Positions 18,401 to 31,307 of a DNA stretch of 33,206 nucleotides are shown piece after piece. Position 1 is the stretch's first letter. Each line of letters starts with the position of its first letter. Position numbers and translations under genes: made by a program. The notes under the pieces were generated by a model, which was not told where the DNA came from, ran no database searches, and was given only the letters and a program-made list of their open reading frames with translations. Origin of the DNA: Planctomycetota bacterium (GTDB lineage Bacteria > Planctomycetota > Planctomycetia > Pirellulales > Lacipirellulaceae). Where the stretch lies: contig QEVI01000085.1 of assembly GCA_003576855.1 (NCBI GenBank), forward strand, positions 1 to 33,206, read 5' to 3'.

Positions 18401-19762
18401 ATGAACGGCGCCGCCGGCCGCTTCAAGACATATTGGCTTGCCATGCTGTACCTGGCCCTGGGATCGCCGACCGCCGAACTGTCGCTCATGGCCGTCCGCG
18501 AGGCCCTGTTCGGCGTTTTCGACGCGCTGGGGCCGCGCCGCCGCGTGCTGGCCGTCCCGCCCGATTTCTCCCGCTACGCCAGTCGCGCGGGCGAAATCAC
18601 GTGCATGGTACACGAGTACTACAAGGCCGCGCTGGTCGATGTGCTGCCGGCCTTGGGAACGCACGAGGAGATGTCGGCCAAGCAGCTCGCCAAGATGTTT
18701 CCGACCGTGCCGCGGGAACTGTTTCGCTATCACAACTGGCGGACCGACGTCGAGACGATCGGCGAAGTACCGGCCGAGTTCGTGCAACAGGCCACCGAAG
18801 CGATTTACGATCGGCCGTGGCCGGCCCAGTTGAACCGGCTGATTTGGCGCGGCCGGCACGACCTCATCCTGTCGATCGGCCAGGTCGTGCCGCACGAGGT
18901 CGTCGGCATGGCCAACTACAACAAGAACCTGTTCGTCGGCGCCGGCGGCGTTCGCGGCATCAACGAAGGGCACTACATCGGCGCGGTCTACGGCTCCGAG
19001 CGGATGATGGGCGTGGCCGATACGCCGCTACGGCGGCTGCTCAACTACGCCCAGGACCATTTCTGCCGCCATTTGCCGCTGCTGTTCGTGTTGACCGTGA
19101 TCGGCCCCGACGCGGCCGGTCGGAGCGTCGTCCGCGGGCTGTTCGTCGGCGACGACGCGGAGTGCTTCTGGCGGGCCAGCGAACTTTCGGTCGCGGTGAA
19201 CGTGACCGACGTGCCGCGGCCCTTCCAGCGATGCGTCGTGCACCTCGATCCCGAGAAGTACTCCAGCACGTGGCTGGGCAACAAGGCGATCTACCGTACG
19301 CGGCTGGCCATGGCCGACGGCGGCGAGCTGGTGATCCTGGCGCCCGCAGTGCGAACCTTTGGAGAGGATCCGCAGTGCGACCGGCTCATTCGCAAGTACG
19401 GCTACCGGACGACTCCTGAAATCGTGGCGGCGGTGGCGGATAACGCCGAACTGCGCGAAAATCTCGCAGCGCCGGCTCATCTCATCCACGGCTCGCCCGA
19501 GAACCGCTTCCGCGTGACCTACTGTCCGGGGGCGTTATCCGGGGAGGAAATCCAGGCCGTGGGCTACCACTACGGCGACCTGGCCGAGTACGCCCGCCGC
19601 TACGACCCGACCAGACTCGCCGACGGTTGGAACACGACCGCCGATGGCGAAGAGCTGTTTTTCATTCGCGACCCAGCCTTGGGCCTGTGGAAGTACGCTC
19701 CGGGCAGCCATGTCGCGGTGACGGCGTCGCAAGAAAGCGCCGCCCCGGCGTTCCCGGCATAG
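18401..19762 (+). CDS. LarA-like (DUF2088) nickel-pincer enzyme candidate
   Basis: A 453-residue cytoplasmic protein related to lactate racemase LarA. LarA uses a nickel-pincer nucleotide bound through Lys184 and His200, with His108 and His174 as catalytic bases. Here His88 (ALGTHEEM), His165 (VVPHEVVGM), Lys175 (NYNKNLF) and His191 (NEGHYIG) are seen. The His165-Lys175-His191 spacing of 10 and 16 is identical to LarA His174-Lys184-His200. The surrounding sequence differs enough that the substrate is probably not lactate; other 2-hydroxy acids or sugar acids are possible. PPDFSR (53-58) fits the LarA N-terminal loop. The ATG at 18401 avoids overlap with the divergent gene; a longer open frame adds a low-complexity stretch. 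LarE is encoded in this window. Confidence 0.82.
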   Translation: MNGAAGRFKTYWLAMLYLALGSPTAELSLMAVREALFGVFDALGPRRRVLAVPPDFSRYASRAGEITCMVHEYYKAALVDVLPALGTHEEMSAKQLAKMFPTVPRELFRYHNWRTDVETIGEVPAEFVQQATEAIYDRPWPAQLNRLIWRGRHDLILSIGQVVPHEVVGMANYNKNLFVGAGGVRGINEGHYIGAVYGSERMMGVADTPLRRLLNYAQDHFCRHLPLLFVLTVIGPDAAGRSVVRGLFVGDDAECFWRASELSVAVNVTDVPRPFQRCVVHLDPEKYSSTWLGNKAIYRTRLAMADGGELVILAPAVRTFGEDPQCDRLIRKYGYRTTPEIVAAVADNAELRENLAAPAHLIHGSPENRFRVTYCPGALSGEEIQAVGYHYGDLAEYARRYDPTRLADGWNTTADGEELFFIRDPALGLWKYAPGSHVAVTASQESAAPAFPA

Positions 19763-19814
19763 CTGGCATTCCCGTGCCGGCGCGGCGAACATGGCCGCAT
19801 CGCGTCTGTGGCCG

Positions 19815-20177
19815 CTAGCCGAAGAAGCCGCGCTTGGAGAACGATTTCCGCGCCGTCGGCTCGTCGGGTTGAATGTCGAAGACCTTGTTCAACTTGGTGA
19901 TGCGGAAGACCTCCTGAATCTGCGGATCGACGCTGCACAGCTTCAGTTTTGCGCGGAATTCCTGGCACTTCTTCTGGAAGGCCACCAGCTTGCTCAGCAT
20001 CGCCGAGGCCATGAACCGCACGGGCGCAAAGTCGAGTATCACCTGCTGCTCGTCGCTCTTGCCCAAGAGCGTCTGCAGGTCGTCGAACAGCCGCTTGAGC
20101 TGCTCCGGCTCGACCAGCCGTTCATCAAGCACGCGAATGGTGAGAATGTCCTCTTTGGCGTAAGCGTCGATTGGCAT
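19815..20177 (-). CDS. STAS-domain anti-sigma factor antagonist-like protein
   Basis: A 120-residue cytoplasmic single-domain STAS protein (SpoIIAA/RsbV type). Such proteins bind a serine-kinase anti-sigma factor and are switched by phosphorylation of a Ser. The strand-helix pattern is clear: QQVILDFAPVRFMASAMLSKLVAF, then LKLCSVDPQIQEVFRITKLN. Ser59 lies at the usual phosphosite, but in the context Ala-Ser-Ala-Met instead of Asp-Ser-Ser-Gly. The ATG at 20177 (MPIDAYAKED) is chosen because the longer open frame adds an unrelated leader. No anti-sigma kinase is nearby. It converges on the LarA-like gene with a 52-base gap. Confidence 0.88.
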   Translation of the reverse strand: MPIDAYAKEDILTIRVLDERLVEPEQLKRLFDDLQTLLGKSDEQQVILDFAPVRFMASAMLSKLVAFQKKCQEFRAKLKLCSVDPQIQEVFRITKLNKVFDIQPDEPTARKSFSKRGFFG

Positions 20178-20273
20178 AAGCAGAAGCGGAAAAGTAAACG
20201 AGCGACGAGAAAAAACGACAGCGGCCGCAGCTCCTCCAGGCGCCGGCCCTACCGACGTCGCCCGAACAAGCAA

Positions 20274-20347
20274 TACGCTCGGCAGGACTCGAACCTGCGA
20301 CCCGCAGATTAGAAATCTGCTGCTCTATCCAACTGAGCTACGAGCGC
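20274..20347 (-). tRNA. tRNA-Arg (anticodon TCT)
   Basis: All arms fold on the minus strand: acceptor GCGCTCG/CGAGCGT with one G-T pair, D arm GCTC/GAGC, anticodon stem GCAGA/TCTGC with loop TTTCTAA, and T arm GCAGG-TTCGAGT-CCTGC. The anticodon TCT (20313-20311) reads AGA. No variable-arm insertion is seen and CCA is not encoded. Confidence 0.95.
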
Positions 20348-20582
20348 GTGCGGCGCTTTCGATCGTAGCACGCGATCGTTTAGCGGGAAAGCAGCGGCGG
20401 GGGCGGGCCGAGACGAGCGCGAAGGATGGCGCGGCCCGGCAAGCGCCGGCGCCGCGGCGCCCGCCGGGGGGCGTGGATTGATTGGCTCGCGGGACTCGCG
20501 TTGGGTACCATGGCGGCAGCGCGGCCAGTGCTTTTCGCTCACTGTTTCCCGTTCGAGACGTCTACTACGGCGTCGTTTCGTC

Positions 20583-22445
20583 ATGTCCGTTGCCGGCCAA
20601 CCTTGTGATTCCCACCGCGAACCGGCGCCGGCGTACCCGCTGTATTTCTACCGGGAACGGGCCCGGATCTTTGCTTCGACGCTCGATGCGCCGATTGAAA
20701 TCGGCCGGCAGCGCGACGAGGAGCCGGCGCCGCCGGTCCGCATCGACCACACGCAGGGCGCCCGAATCATCGTCGCGCCGATCGACGAAGTGGAGATTTC
20801 CCGGTCGCACGTGGAGATCACGCGCGTCGCGGACGGGCAGGTGCGGATCCGGAACCTCAGCGCCAGCGTGCCGATTCGCATGAATCCGGCGCCGCTGGCT
20901 CCCGGCGAGTCGCTGCTGGCCGTGCCGCCGATAACGCTGCAGCTTGGTCCGATGGGTCGCTATGCGGTTCGCGTCGACCCGCCCGAGGAGGAAGACCTGC
21001 AACTGGAAGGCCTGCCCGAGCGAACGATTCCGCCGGGCAAGCTGGCGTCGGCGCCCTCGCTGGCGCCGCTGGGCTCGACGCTCGATGAGACGACGCTGCT
21101 GGCCTGGCTGGAAACGGTGTTGGCGGTGTTCCAAAGCGCCGCCAGCACCCGCGATTTTCCCCTGCAGGCGGCGCGGGCGGCCGTGAAGATCGTCGGCCTC
21201 GACGCGGCGGCCATGCTCCGCTGCGGTCCGCAAGGGCGTTGGCGCGTCGAGGCGGTTTACGGCGCTTCCCACGAGAACGGCGCCGCCGCTTGGGCGCCCA
21301 GCCAAACACTGCTGGATCGCGTGCGGCGCGAGCAGCGGACCTTCCGCCATGTGCCGCCGGCCGGCGCCAATACGCCGCGGAGCTTGCAGGACGTTTCAGC
21401 GCTGGTCGCCGCCCCCATTCTGGACGGCGCCGGCGCGGTGATCGGCGCACTGTACGGCGATCGGCGCAGCGGAGGCGCCCGCGGCGGCGCGCCGGAAATC
21501 AGCGCGTTCGAGGCGAAGCTGGTCGAGCTGCTGGCCAGCGGCATCGGCGCCGGCCTGGCCCGGCTCAAAGAAGAGCAGGCCGCCCTGGCCGCGCGCGTGC
21601 GGTTCGAGCAGTTCTTCACGCCGCAACTGGCCGTGCAGCTCGAGCGCGACCCGCACCTGCTCGAAGGCCGCGACGCCGACGTGACGATCTTGTTCGCCGA
21701 CATTCGCGGGTTCAGCCGCGTCAGCGAACGGCTCGGCCCGGCGCGGACGATGGCATGGATTCAGGACGCGATGGGCGCGCTGTCGGAGTCGGTGTTGAAA
21801 TACGACGGCGTGCTCGTGGACTATATCGGCGACGAGATCATGGCCATGTGGGGCGCCCCGGCCCCGCAAGCCAATCACGCCGAACTGGCCTGCTGCGCCG
21901 CCCGTCACATGATCGAGAAGCTGGCGGAAGTCAACCAGCGGTGGGCGGCCGAATTGGGCGGCCCGGTGCGGTTAGGCATGGGACTCAATTCCGGCGTGGC
22001 GCGCGTCGGCAACACCGGCTCGCCGCAGAAGTTCAAATACGGCCCGCTGGGCGACGTCGTGAACGTCGCCAGCCGCGTGCAGGGCGCTACGAAGTATCTC
22101 GGCGCCGACTGTCTCTTGACCGGCGCCACGCTCGAGAAGCTTCGCGGCGAGATTGCCGTCCGCCGCCTGGCTCGCGTGCGGGCCGTGAACATCGAGCACC
22201 CGATCGACCTGTACGAGGCCGTGCCGGCGCCGCCGCCGGATTGGGACGAGCGCTGCGCGCGGTATAATCAAGCCTTGATCGCCCTGGAGCAGGACCAATG
22301 CGAGGAAGCGGCGACGCTGGCCGAAAGGCTCGCCGCCGATTATCCGCACGACGCCGCCGCGGCAGCACTCAAGCAGCGAGTCGAAACCTCCAAGAACCGA
22401 CGTTCGCTGGTCGATACCAGCGTGTGGCAGTTACCAGGCAAATGA
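20583..22445 (+). CDS. Adenylate cyclase with FHA and GAF domains
   Basis: A 620-residue cytoplasmic signalling protein. An FHA domain (about 35-130, core EIGRQ and ISRSHVEI) would bind phosphothreonine proteins. A GAF domain (about 175-298, ending VSALVAAPILDGAGAVIGAL) would sense a ligand. A class III cyclase domain (about 342-548) follows. Asp372 (FADIRGF) and Asp417 (YIGDEIMAMWG) are the metal ligands; FKYGPLGD with Asp491, Asn494 and Arg498 are nucleotide-binding and transition-state residues, so the enzyme should be active and make cAMP. Residues 550-620 form a short helical tail. The ATG at 20583 is chosen over an upstream in-frame start at 20478 with a basic leader. A Ser/Thr kinase gene lies 200 bases downstream, which fits FHA binding to phosphorylated partners. 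Confidence 0.93.
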   Translation: MSVAGQPCDSHREPAPAYPLYFYRERARIFASTLDAPIEIGRQRDEEPAPPVRIDHTQGARIIVAPIDEVEISRSHVEITRVADGQVRIRNLSASVPIRMNPAPLAPGESLLAVPPITLQLGPMGRYAVRVDPPEEEDLQLEGLPERTIPPGKLASAPSLAPLGSTLDETTLLAWLETVLAVFQSAASTRDFPLQAARAAVKIVGLDAAAMLRCGPQGRWRVEAVYGASHENGAAAWAPSQTLLDRVRREQRTFRHVPPAGANTPRSLQDVSALVAAPILDGAGAVIGALYGDRRSGGARGGAPEISAFEAKLVELLASGIGAGLARLKEEQAALAARVRFEQFFTPQLAVQLERDPHLLEGRDADVTILFADIRGFSRVSERLGPARTMAWIQDAMGALSESVLKYDGVLVDYIGDEIMAMWGAPAPQANHAELACCAARHMIEKLAEVNQRWAAELGGPVRLGMGLNSGVARVGNTGSPQKFKYGPLGDVVNVASRVQGATKYLGADCLLTGATLEKLRGEIAVRRLARVRAVNIEHPIDLYEAVPAPPPDWDERCARYNQALIALEQDQCEEAATLAERLAADYPHDAAAAALKQRVETSKNRRSLVDTSVWQLPGK

Positions 22446-22508
22446 CTCGCCGGACGCGGCGTCGACGCATCCCGCGCCCGGGGCAACCAGTATCCGAATT
22501 GGGTGTTT

Positions 22509-22599
22509 CGTGGGAGGCCGCCGCTACGCCGATTGTGCGCAGCTTCAGCGGTCGGTTCGCGCCAGCGGCCATGTTCGACCGGCGCCGCCGCCTCCCACG
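22509..22599. repeat. Inverted repeat in the cyclase-kinase gap
   Basis: Arms cgtgggaggc (22509-22518) and gcctcccacg (22590-22599) are perfect 10-bp inverted copies 71 bases apart, and both are flanked inward by gccgcc-like sequence. It resembles the other inverted elements between genes in this window. Confidence 0.5.
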
Positions 22600-22648
22600 A
22601 GCGGTCTCGCCATGCTGAGCCATTGACTGGCGTTCATCCCTCGCTGCC

Positions 22649-26220
<3,572 letters not shown>

Positions 26221-26283
26221 CGGCCTGTTAAAACAGGGGACTGGCCCGCTGACCTCCACAAAAACGCCGGAAAACACCGACGC

Positions 26284-26305
26284 GGCAGGCCCGCCCGCCT
26301 TTTTT
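26284..26305 (+). terminator. Possible terminator of the kinase gene
   Basis: A 6-bp stem ggcagg/cccgcc with one A-C mismatch, four-base loop cccg, followed directly by six T. It lies 64 bases after the kinase stop. The stem is short, so strength is uncertain. Confidence 0.5.
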
Positions 26306-26325
26306 CAGTTGGCGGCTTGCGGTTC

Positions 26326-26532
26326 CTACTGCACCGGCGCCGAGTCCACCTGCCGACGCGCCTCGGCCGCTTGCGCTTGGATTTGCTCGTTGGGACTGCG
26401 AGCCGCGGCCCGTTCAATGGCATTGTGCTGGCACTCGGCCGCCGTCAGCCGCAACAGCTTTCCGACGACCGCGCACCCGGCGCTGGCAGCCAGAACAACG
26501 CACGCGGCAACTTTCCACCGAACCCGGCCCAT
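26326..26532 (-). CDS. Small putative lipoprotein
   Basis: A 68-residue open frame starting MGRVRWKVAACVVLAASAGC. The basic start, hydrophobic core and ASAGC lipobox with Cys20 fit a lipoprotein signal. The remainder is helical and rich in Ala, Gln, Glu and Arg. I do not recognise a family and no ribosome binding site is clear. The signal peptide is the only support, so it could be a chance frame. The rest of the 540-base gap between the kinase and tRNA-Asp shows nothing else. Confidence 0.42.
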   Translation of the reverse strand: MGRVRWKVAACVVLAASAGCAVVGKLLRLTAAECQHNAIERAAARSPNEQIQAQAAEARRQVDSAPVQ

Positions 26533-26759
26533 GTGCGAAGGTGTAGGCAATCACGCCGCCAAGGGCAAGGCCGTAGGACAGCGCCCCCCGCCTAAGCAAG
26601 AGCGCAAAACCGGGGCGTCGCCAGGCCGTCCGGCGAACCCGTGCCGCTTGCCGCTCAGCGGATCAGCAGCTATATTTGGTCCTCCAGAGAGCAAGGTTCT
26701 CCCGACTGGAAGCCGTGCGGCCCCGCTATTTGTTCGCGGCATCCGCGGCTGAAATCCCT

Positions 26760-26833
<74 letters not shown>

Positions 26834-26921
26834 CTTTGGTTAGCGGGAGTGCGCTGGTCGTCCCTGAGGGGGGCTGCCCCTGCGCCCCATCGTCGGCTTC
26901 TTCAGCAACGCGCAGTTCTGA

Positions 26922-29471
26922 TTACAGCTTGACCCGCCTGAGCCGCAGCGCGTTGGCAATCACCGATACCGAGCTGAAGCTCATAGCTGCGGCGGCGATC
27001 ATGGGGTTTAACAGCAGCCCCGTCCAGGGGTAGAGCGCGCCGGCGGCGATCGGCACGCCCAGGGCGTTATAGACGAACGCGAAGAACAGGTTCTGGCGGA
27101 TATTCCGCATCGCCGCTTCGCTGAGCCGGCGAGCTCGAACAACGCCGCGAAGGTCGCCCTTGACGAGCGTCACGCCGGCGCTTTCGATGGCGACGTCGGC
27201 GCCAGCGCCCATCGCAATGCCGACATCCGACGCGGCCAAAGCAGGGGCGTCGTTCACCCCGTCGCCTGCCATGGCGACCGTGCGGCCACTGGCTTGAAGA
27301 CGCTTCACCGCCTCGACCTTCTGCTGCGGCAGCACTTCGGCTTCGACGCGGTCAAGGCCCAGCTTTTGCGCCACGGCATGCGCCGTCGTTTGGCCGTCGC
27401 CGGTGACCATCACCAGCTCGATCCCTTCCTCGTGCAAGGCGCGTAGCGCCTCGGGCGTCGATTCTTTGATGGGATCAGCCACGCCGATCAGCCCCGCCAG
27501 GTCGCCGTCAACCGCCACGAACATCACGGTTTGACCCTGGCGGCGAAACGACTCGGCCTGGCTAAGCACTTCGGCTGACAGCGACCTGGCCCCTTCAATC
27601 AGGCGGCGATTACCGACGGCAACGCTGCGGCCATTCACGCGACCTTGAACGCCGCCGCCTGTAACGGACCGAAAGTCTTGGGCATCGGCCAACTCCACGC
27701 CGCGACGTTGGGCGCCGCGGACAAGGGCGGCGGCGAGCGGATGCTCGCTCCCTTGTTCCAAGCTGGCGGCGATCCGCAGCAACGAGCGTTCGTTCCATCC
27801 GTCAGCAGGCGCGACGGCGGCGAGCTCGGGTTTGCCCTCGGTGAGCGTGCCGGTCTTATCGACGATCAGCGTGCTCACTCGCTCCAGCCGCTGCAGGGCT
27901 TCGGCGTTTTTCACGAGTATGCCTGCGCTTGCGCCGCGGCCGACGGCGACCATCACGGACATCGGGGTTGCTAGCCCTAACGCGCACGGGCAGGCGATGA
28001 TAAGCACCGCCACCGAGTTAATTAGAGCGTACGCGAAGCGCGGCGCCGGCCCCCACATGGACCAGGCGATGAACGCCAGCACGGCGACCATGAGCACCGC
28101 CGGCACGAAAAAACCGGCGACCTCGTCCGCCAGGCGCTGAATCGGCGCCCGGCTGCGCTGCGCCTGGGCGACCATCTGCACGATGCGGGCGAGCATAGTT
28201 TCGCTACCCACCCGTTCGGCCTGCATGATGAAACCGCCGGCGCCGTTGACCGTCCCCCCAATGACGCGATCATTCACCCCCTTGGCTACCGGTATTGGTT
28301 CGCCGGTGATCATCGACTCATCGACATGGCTGGTCCCTTCCACCACGACGCCGTCGACGGGGATCTTTTCGCCAGGGCGAACGCGCAGCCGGTCGCCGAC
28401 GTGAACGTGCGTCAGCGCGATCTCTTCGTCCGGGGCGGCCGGGCGAACCCGCCGGGCGGTCTTGGGGGCCAGGCCCAGTAGTCCGCGAATCGCCGCGCCG
28501 GTCTGGCGCCGCGCTCGCAATTCCAGCACCTGGCCTAACAGTACCAAGGCGACGATGACAGCCGCCGCCTCGAAATACAGCCCCACTTCGCCATGCGCGC
28601 GAAACGATGCGGGGAATAGTTGAGGAAAAAACGTAGCCACCGTGCTGTACGCGTAGGCAGTGCCCGTTCCAATGCCGATCAACGTGAACATGTTCGGCGA
28701 TCGATTGCGGAAGGATTGCCACATCCGCTCGAAGAACGGCCAGCCGCACCACGCCACGACCGGCGTCGCCAGGACGAATTCGACCAGCGACAGCGCCCGC
28801 TGCGGCAGCCAAGCGTGAAGCTCGGCAACGAAGAACATCCTCGACATCGCCAGCACAACGAGCGAAACGGTCAGGACGGCGCTGATCCAGAACCGCCGGG
28901 TCATATCGACCAGTTCCGGATTGGCGGCATCGGCGGCGATCGTCCTTGGCTCCAGCGCCATGCCGCACTTCGGGCAACTGCCCGGCTCGTCGCTGACCAC
29001 TTCCGGATGCATTGGGCAGGTGTACTCGACGCGCTGTTCGGCCACGAATGGCGATTGCGGCTCCAGCGCCATGCCGCACTTGGGACAGTTTCCGGGGCCC
29101 TGCTGCCGCACCTCCGGGTGCATCGGGCAGATGAATACCGCAGGCGATTGCAGCGGGGCGACAGCCGGCGAATACGACTGGCGCTGCGCCTGCTTGTCGT
29201 GGCAGCAGCCGCCGGGCTCGGCCGACTCGTCGGCGGGCGTCGCAGCGGTTGCGCCGCTCTCGATAACGCCCAGCGAAGCCGGCCCCGCGGAATCATGCCC
29301 GTGAGGCATCGGCGCCCGGCCGCCCGCCAGGTATTCATCGGGATTAGAGCGGAACCGTGCGGCGCAGCGTTGGCTGCAGAAGTGGTAGGTCGTGCCCTGG
29401 TGGTCGGCCGTGGCCGCGGCCTTTTGTTCGTCCACGGTCATCCCGCAGACGGGGTCAATGGCCTTTGCCAT
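26922..29471 (-). CDS. Copper-translocating P1B-type ATPase
   Basis: An inner-membrane copper exporter of 849 residues. A YHS domain (4-48, DPVCGM and [12 protein letters not shown]) is followed by a linker with GGCCHDK and two heavy-metal-binding modules of the form CPMHPE...[10 protein letters not shown] (115-138 and 152-175). The usual CxxC HMA domains are absent. The core has TGEP (389-392), the CPC metal site (494-496), phosphorylated Asp538 in DKTGT, SEHP, and GDGVNDAP. The last helix [17 protein letters not shown] fits the copper(I) subgroup. The ATG at 29471 has GGGAG eight bases upstream; the open frame extends 79 codons further but without homology. No copper regulator or chaperone is adjacent. 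tRNA-Asp lies beyond its 3' end. Confidence 0.95.
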   Translation of the reverse strand: MAKAIDPVCGMTVDEQKAAATADHQGTTYHFCSQRCAARFRSNPDEYLAGGRAPMPHGHDSAGPASLGVIESGATAATPADESAEPGGCCHDKQAQRQSYSPAVAPLQSPAVFICPMHPEVRQQGPGNCPKCGMALEPQSPFVAEQRVEYTCPMHPEVVSDEPGSCPKCGMALEPRTIAADAANPELVDMTRRFWISAVLTVSLVVLAMSRMFFVAELHAWLPQRALSLVEFVLATPVVAWCGWPFFERMWQSFRNRSPNMFTLIGIGTGTAYAYSTVATFFPQLFPASFRAHGEVGLYFEAAAVIVALVLLGQVLELRARRQTGAAIRGLLGLAPKTARRVRPAAPDEEIALTHVHVGDRLRVRPGEKIPVDGVVVEGTSHVDESMITGEPIPVAKGVNDRVIGGTVNGAGGFIMQAERVGSETMLARIVQMVAQAQRSRAPIQRLADEVAGFFVPAVLMVAVLAFIAWSMWGPAPRFAYALINSVAVLIIACPCALGLATPMSVMVAVGRGASAGILVKNAEALQRLERVSTLIVDKTGTLTEGKPELAAVAPADGWNERSLLRIAASLEQGSEHPLAAALVRGAQRRGVELADAQDFRSVTGGGVQGRVNGRSVAVGNRRLIEGARSLSAEVLSQAESFRRQGQTVMFVAVDGDLAGLIGVADPIKESTPEALRALHEEGIELVMVTGDGQTTAHAVAQKLGLDRVEAEVLPQQKVEAVKRLQASGRTVAMAGDGVNDAPALAASDVGIAMGAGADVAIESAGVTLVKGDLRGVVRARRLSEAAMRNIRQNLFFAFVYNALGVPIAAGALYPWTGLLLNPMIAAAAMSFSSVSVIANALRLRRVKL

Positions 29472-29888
29472 GGGTACGTCTCCCTGGGAATCGCACGGCG
29501 CGGCTCGGCAAGTCGAGCGGCTCGCCCGCCAATACACTCGGCGAGTCAGGTTCCTCGGCGAGCGCCGTTGTGGCAGCTCGCAATTCGCGGGCCGGGCCGC
29601 ACGGCACGATTCCGTGTTGTGCAGGATTTCAGGCCTTGTCAGGTTTCCCATCCCGGAAAAGGGACGCGATCGAGCGGCTGGCGGACGGCAAATGCACTCG
29701 CCGGACATGGCCGTAGCGGCTCCGAGCTACCGGTTCTGCCGATAATAACGATTCGGCGGTCGTCGGCGCACTGCGCCGCCGCTTGCCGCAAAGTCTCCGC
29801 GGCGGAGGCACGCGCATGTTCGGGTCGAACTACATTTGAGTGGCTGCCTGCGCGGCGTGGGCGGCACACTTCTGGCGGGGTCAACACC
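29472..29888. other. Divergent intergenic region, no supported gene
   Basis: About 415 bases between the copper ATPase and the small membrane protein gene. GATAAT at 29741-29746 could be a -10 box toward the right, but no -35 fits. No known metal-regulator operator was recognised upstream of the ATPase. Confidence 0.5.
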
Positions 29889-30053
29889 ATGTGGCTGCTC
29901 GATTCCATCGGACGTTGGCTCAACACGGCGGTCAACGACGGCTGGCACTGGGTGACGACGCTGAACCTCCAGCAGTGGCTGCTGCTGTTGGGCATCGCCG
30001 CGGCCGCGGGCTTCTTGTGCATGCGAGGATTCGGCTCGCGGAGCCACTACTGA
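29889..30053 (+). CDS. Small single-helix membrane protein
   Basis: A 54-residue open frame: an amphipathic Trp-rich start (MWLLDSIGRWLNTAVNDGWH), one membrane helix (about 30-45, WLLLLGIAAAAGFLCM), and a short polar end, RGFGSRSHY. The composition is that of a real membrane protein and unlike the Arg/Pro-rich chance frames nearby. It ends 78 bases before the GGDEF-type gene and could be co-transcribed with it. No family or function is recognised. The ribosome binding site is weak (GGGG about ten bases upstream). Confidence 0.55.
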   Translation: MWLLDSIGRWLNTAVNDGWHWVTTLNLQQWLLLLGIAAAAGFLCMRGFGSRSHY

Positions 30054-30131
30054 TCCGCTTGATCCGACGTCCGCGAATCTCGCCTGTTGATTGGATGCAA
30101 CGTTCGACTCTTTGGCCCCCATCGGCACGTC

Positions 30132-31067
30132 ATGCACGCCGCAATGTTTAGCGTCCAGGGACTGCTCATTGATACGACCGCGCTGGCGGCGGTGGCGCTG
30201 TTGGGCTATATGTTCGGCCGGCGCTCGCGGCGCCCAGCGCCCAGCGGCGATGTATCGCTGCTTGTGGAGCTTGGCCGGGCCCAGTGCGTGGCCAGGGAAC
30301 TGGAGCTCGTCGGCCGCCGCCTGCACGCGGGGCTGACCGCGCATTTGCGGGCCGCCAGCGCGTTCCAGCGGGGCGTCGCCGATATGCAACGGGGACGCCG
30401 CACCGCGACCTGGCAAGCCCTGCGGGACCACGCCGACGCGCTGCTGGGTCCCACGATGAAGCTCACCACGACGCTGTCGCTGGCATGCGACGAACTGCGA
30501 GCGCAGCAGTCGCAACTGACGACCTACGCCGGCGCGCGAACCGATCCGACGACCGGCCTCTGCAACCGCCGTTCAATGAGCGAACACCTGGAAGCGCTGC
30601 TCACCTCTTACGCCGACGGCCAGCGCCGCTTGGCGTTGGCGATGTTCAGTCCTGCGCTGCCGGAGGACGACTGCCATGGTTCGGAAGAGGAGCTCCTGAA
30701 AGCGGTCGGCCGGCTAATGGAACAAACGGTGCGCGGCAACGACGTCGTCGCCCGCTATAGCGGCGACGAGTTCGTCGTCTTGATGCCCAAAACGCCGCTT
30801 GCCGGAGCGTTGGTCTTCGCCGAGCGGCTAGCTCGCCAATTCGACGCCGAATTCCGCGGGCCGTTGTGGGGCGGCGTGGTCGAGGCCCAACCGCTGGAAA
30901 ACTGCGACACGCTGCTGCGGCGGGCCTACTCGGCCTTGTACAGCGCTCGAACGCACGGCGAGACGTGCATCTTCATGCACAACGGCGTCGCCGTCCGGCG
31001 ACATGAGTTCGACCTCCGCTCGCCGGACGAGCCCCAGGAAGCGGAGCTGCTGGCGGCGGCGCCATGA
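30132..31067 (+). CDS. Degenerate GGDEF-domain membrane protein
   Basis: A 311-residue protein: an N-terminal membrane helix (about 10-28), a helical linker (40-132), and a GGDEF-type domain. The domain keeps TDPTTGLCNRR (137-147), YSGDEFVVLMP (209-219) and the final ALYSARTHGE. The signature loop is SGDEF instead of GGDEF. The stretch that normally reads D-x-D-x-FK-x-IND is LALAMFSPALPEDD (167-180), so the first metal-binding Asp is missing. Cyclic di-GMP synthesis is therefore doubtful; binding of GTP or c-di-GMP or a scaffold role is possible. The start at 30132 or 30144 is uncertain because neither has a ribosome binding site. Confidence 0.82.
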   Translation: MHAAMFSVQGLLIDTTALAAVALLGYMFGRRSRRPAPSGDVSLLVELGRAQCVARELELVGRRLHAGLTAHLRAASAFQRGVADMQRGRRTATWQALRDHADALLGPTMKLTTTLSLACDELRAQQSQLTTYAGARTDPTTGLCNRRSMSEHLEALLTSYADGQRRLALAMFSPALPEDDCHGSEEELLKAVGRLMEQTVRGNDVVARYSGDEFVVLMPKTPLAGALVFAERLARQFDAEFRGPLWGGVVEAQPLENCDTLLRRAYSALYSARTHGETCIFMHNGVAVRRHEFDLRSPDEPQEAELLAAAP

Positions 31068-31168
31068 GCGGCCGCCGGCGCCCCCGGCGAGGGCCATGCG
31101 AGCCCTCGGCCCGTCAACACGTACAAGCCGCACATTTTGCCGAAAAAACTCGCTCGGCCGCGGTCTCG

Positions 31169-31198
31169 TTGACTGGGCTGAGGGCAATCATCTAGATT
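31169..31198 (+). promoter_or_regulatory. Candidate promoter of the 107-residue protein gene
   Basis: TTGACT (31169-31174, five of six) and TAGATT (31193-31198, four of six) with an 18-base spacer, in a locally AT-richer stretch 110 bases upstream of the start codon. There is no other candidate in this gap. Confidence 0.4.
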
Positions 31199-31307
31199 AG
31201 AAAACGCAGGCCGCAAGGCACATTGGCCACTAGCTAGGGGTCGCCAGATCGTCTGTCGCGACGAAGCGCCTTGGCGACGCCCGCGCCCGTCTTGAAAGGA
31301 GATCGCC

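Noticed and set aside
29472-29708. 79-codon upstream extension of the copper ATPase
   Set aside because: No domain, while the ATG at 29471 has a good ribosome binding site and starts directly at the YHS domain.
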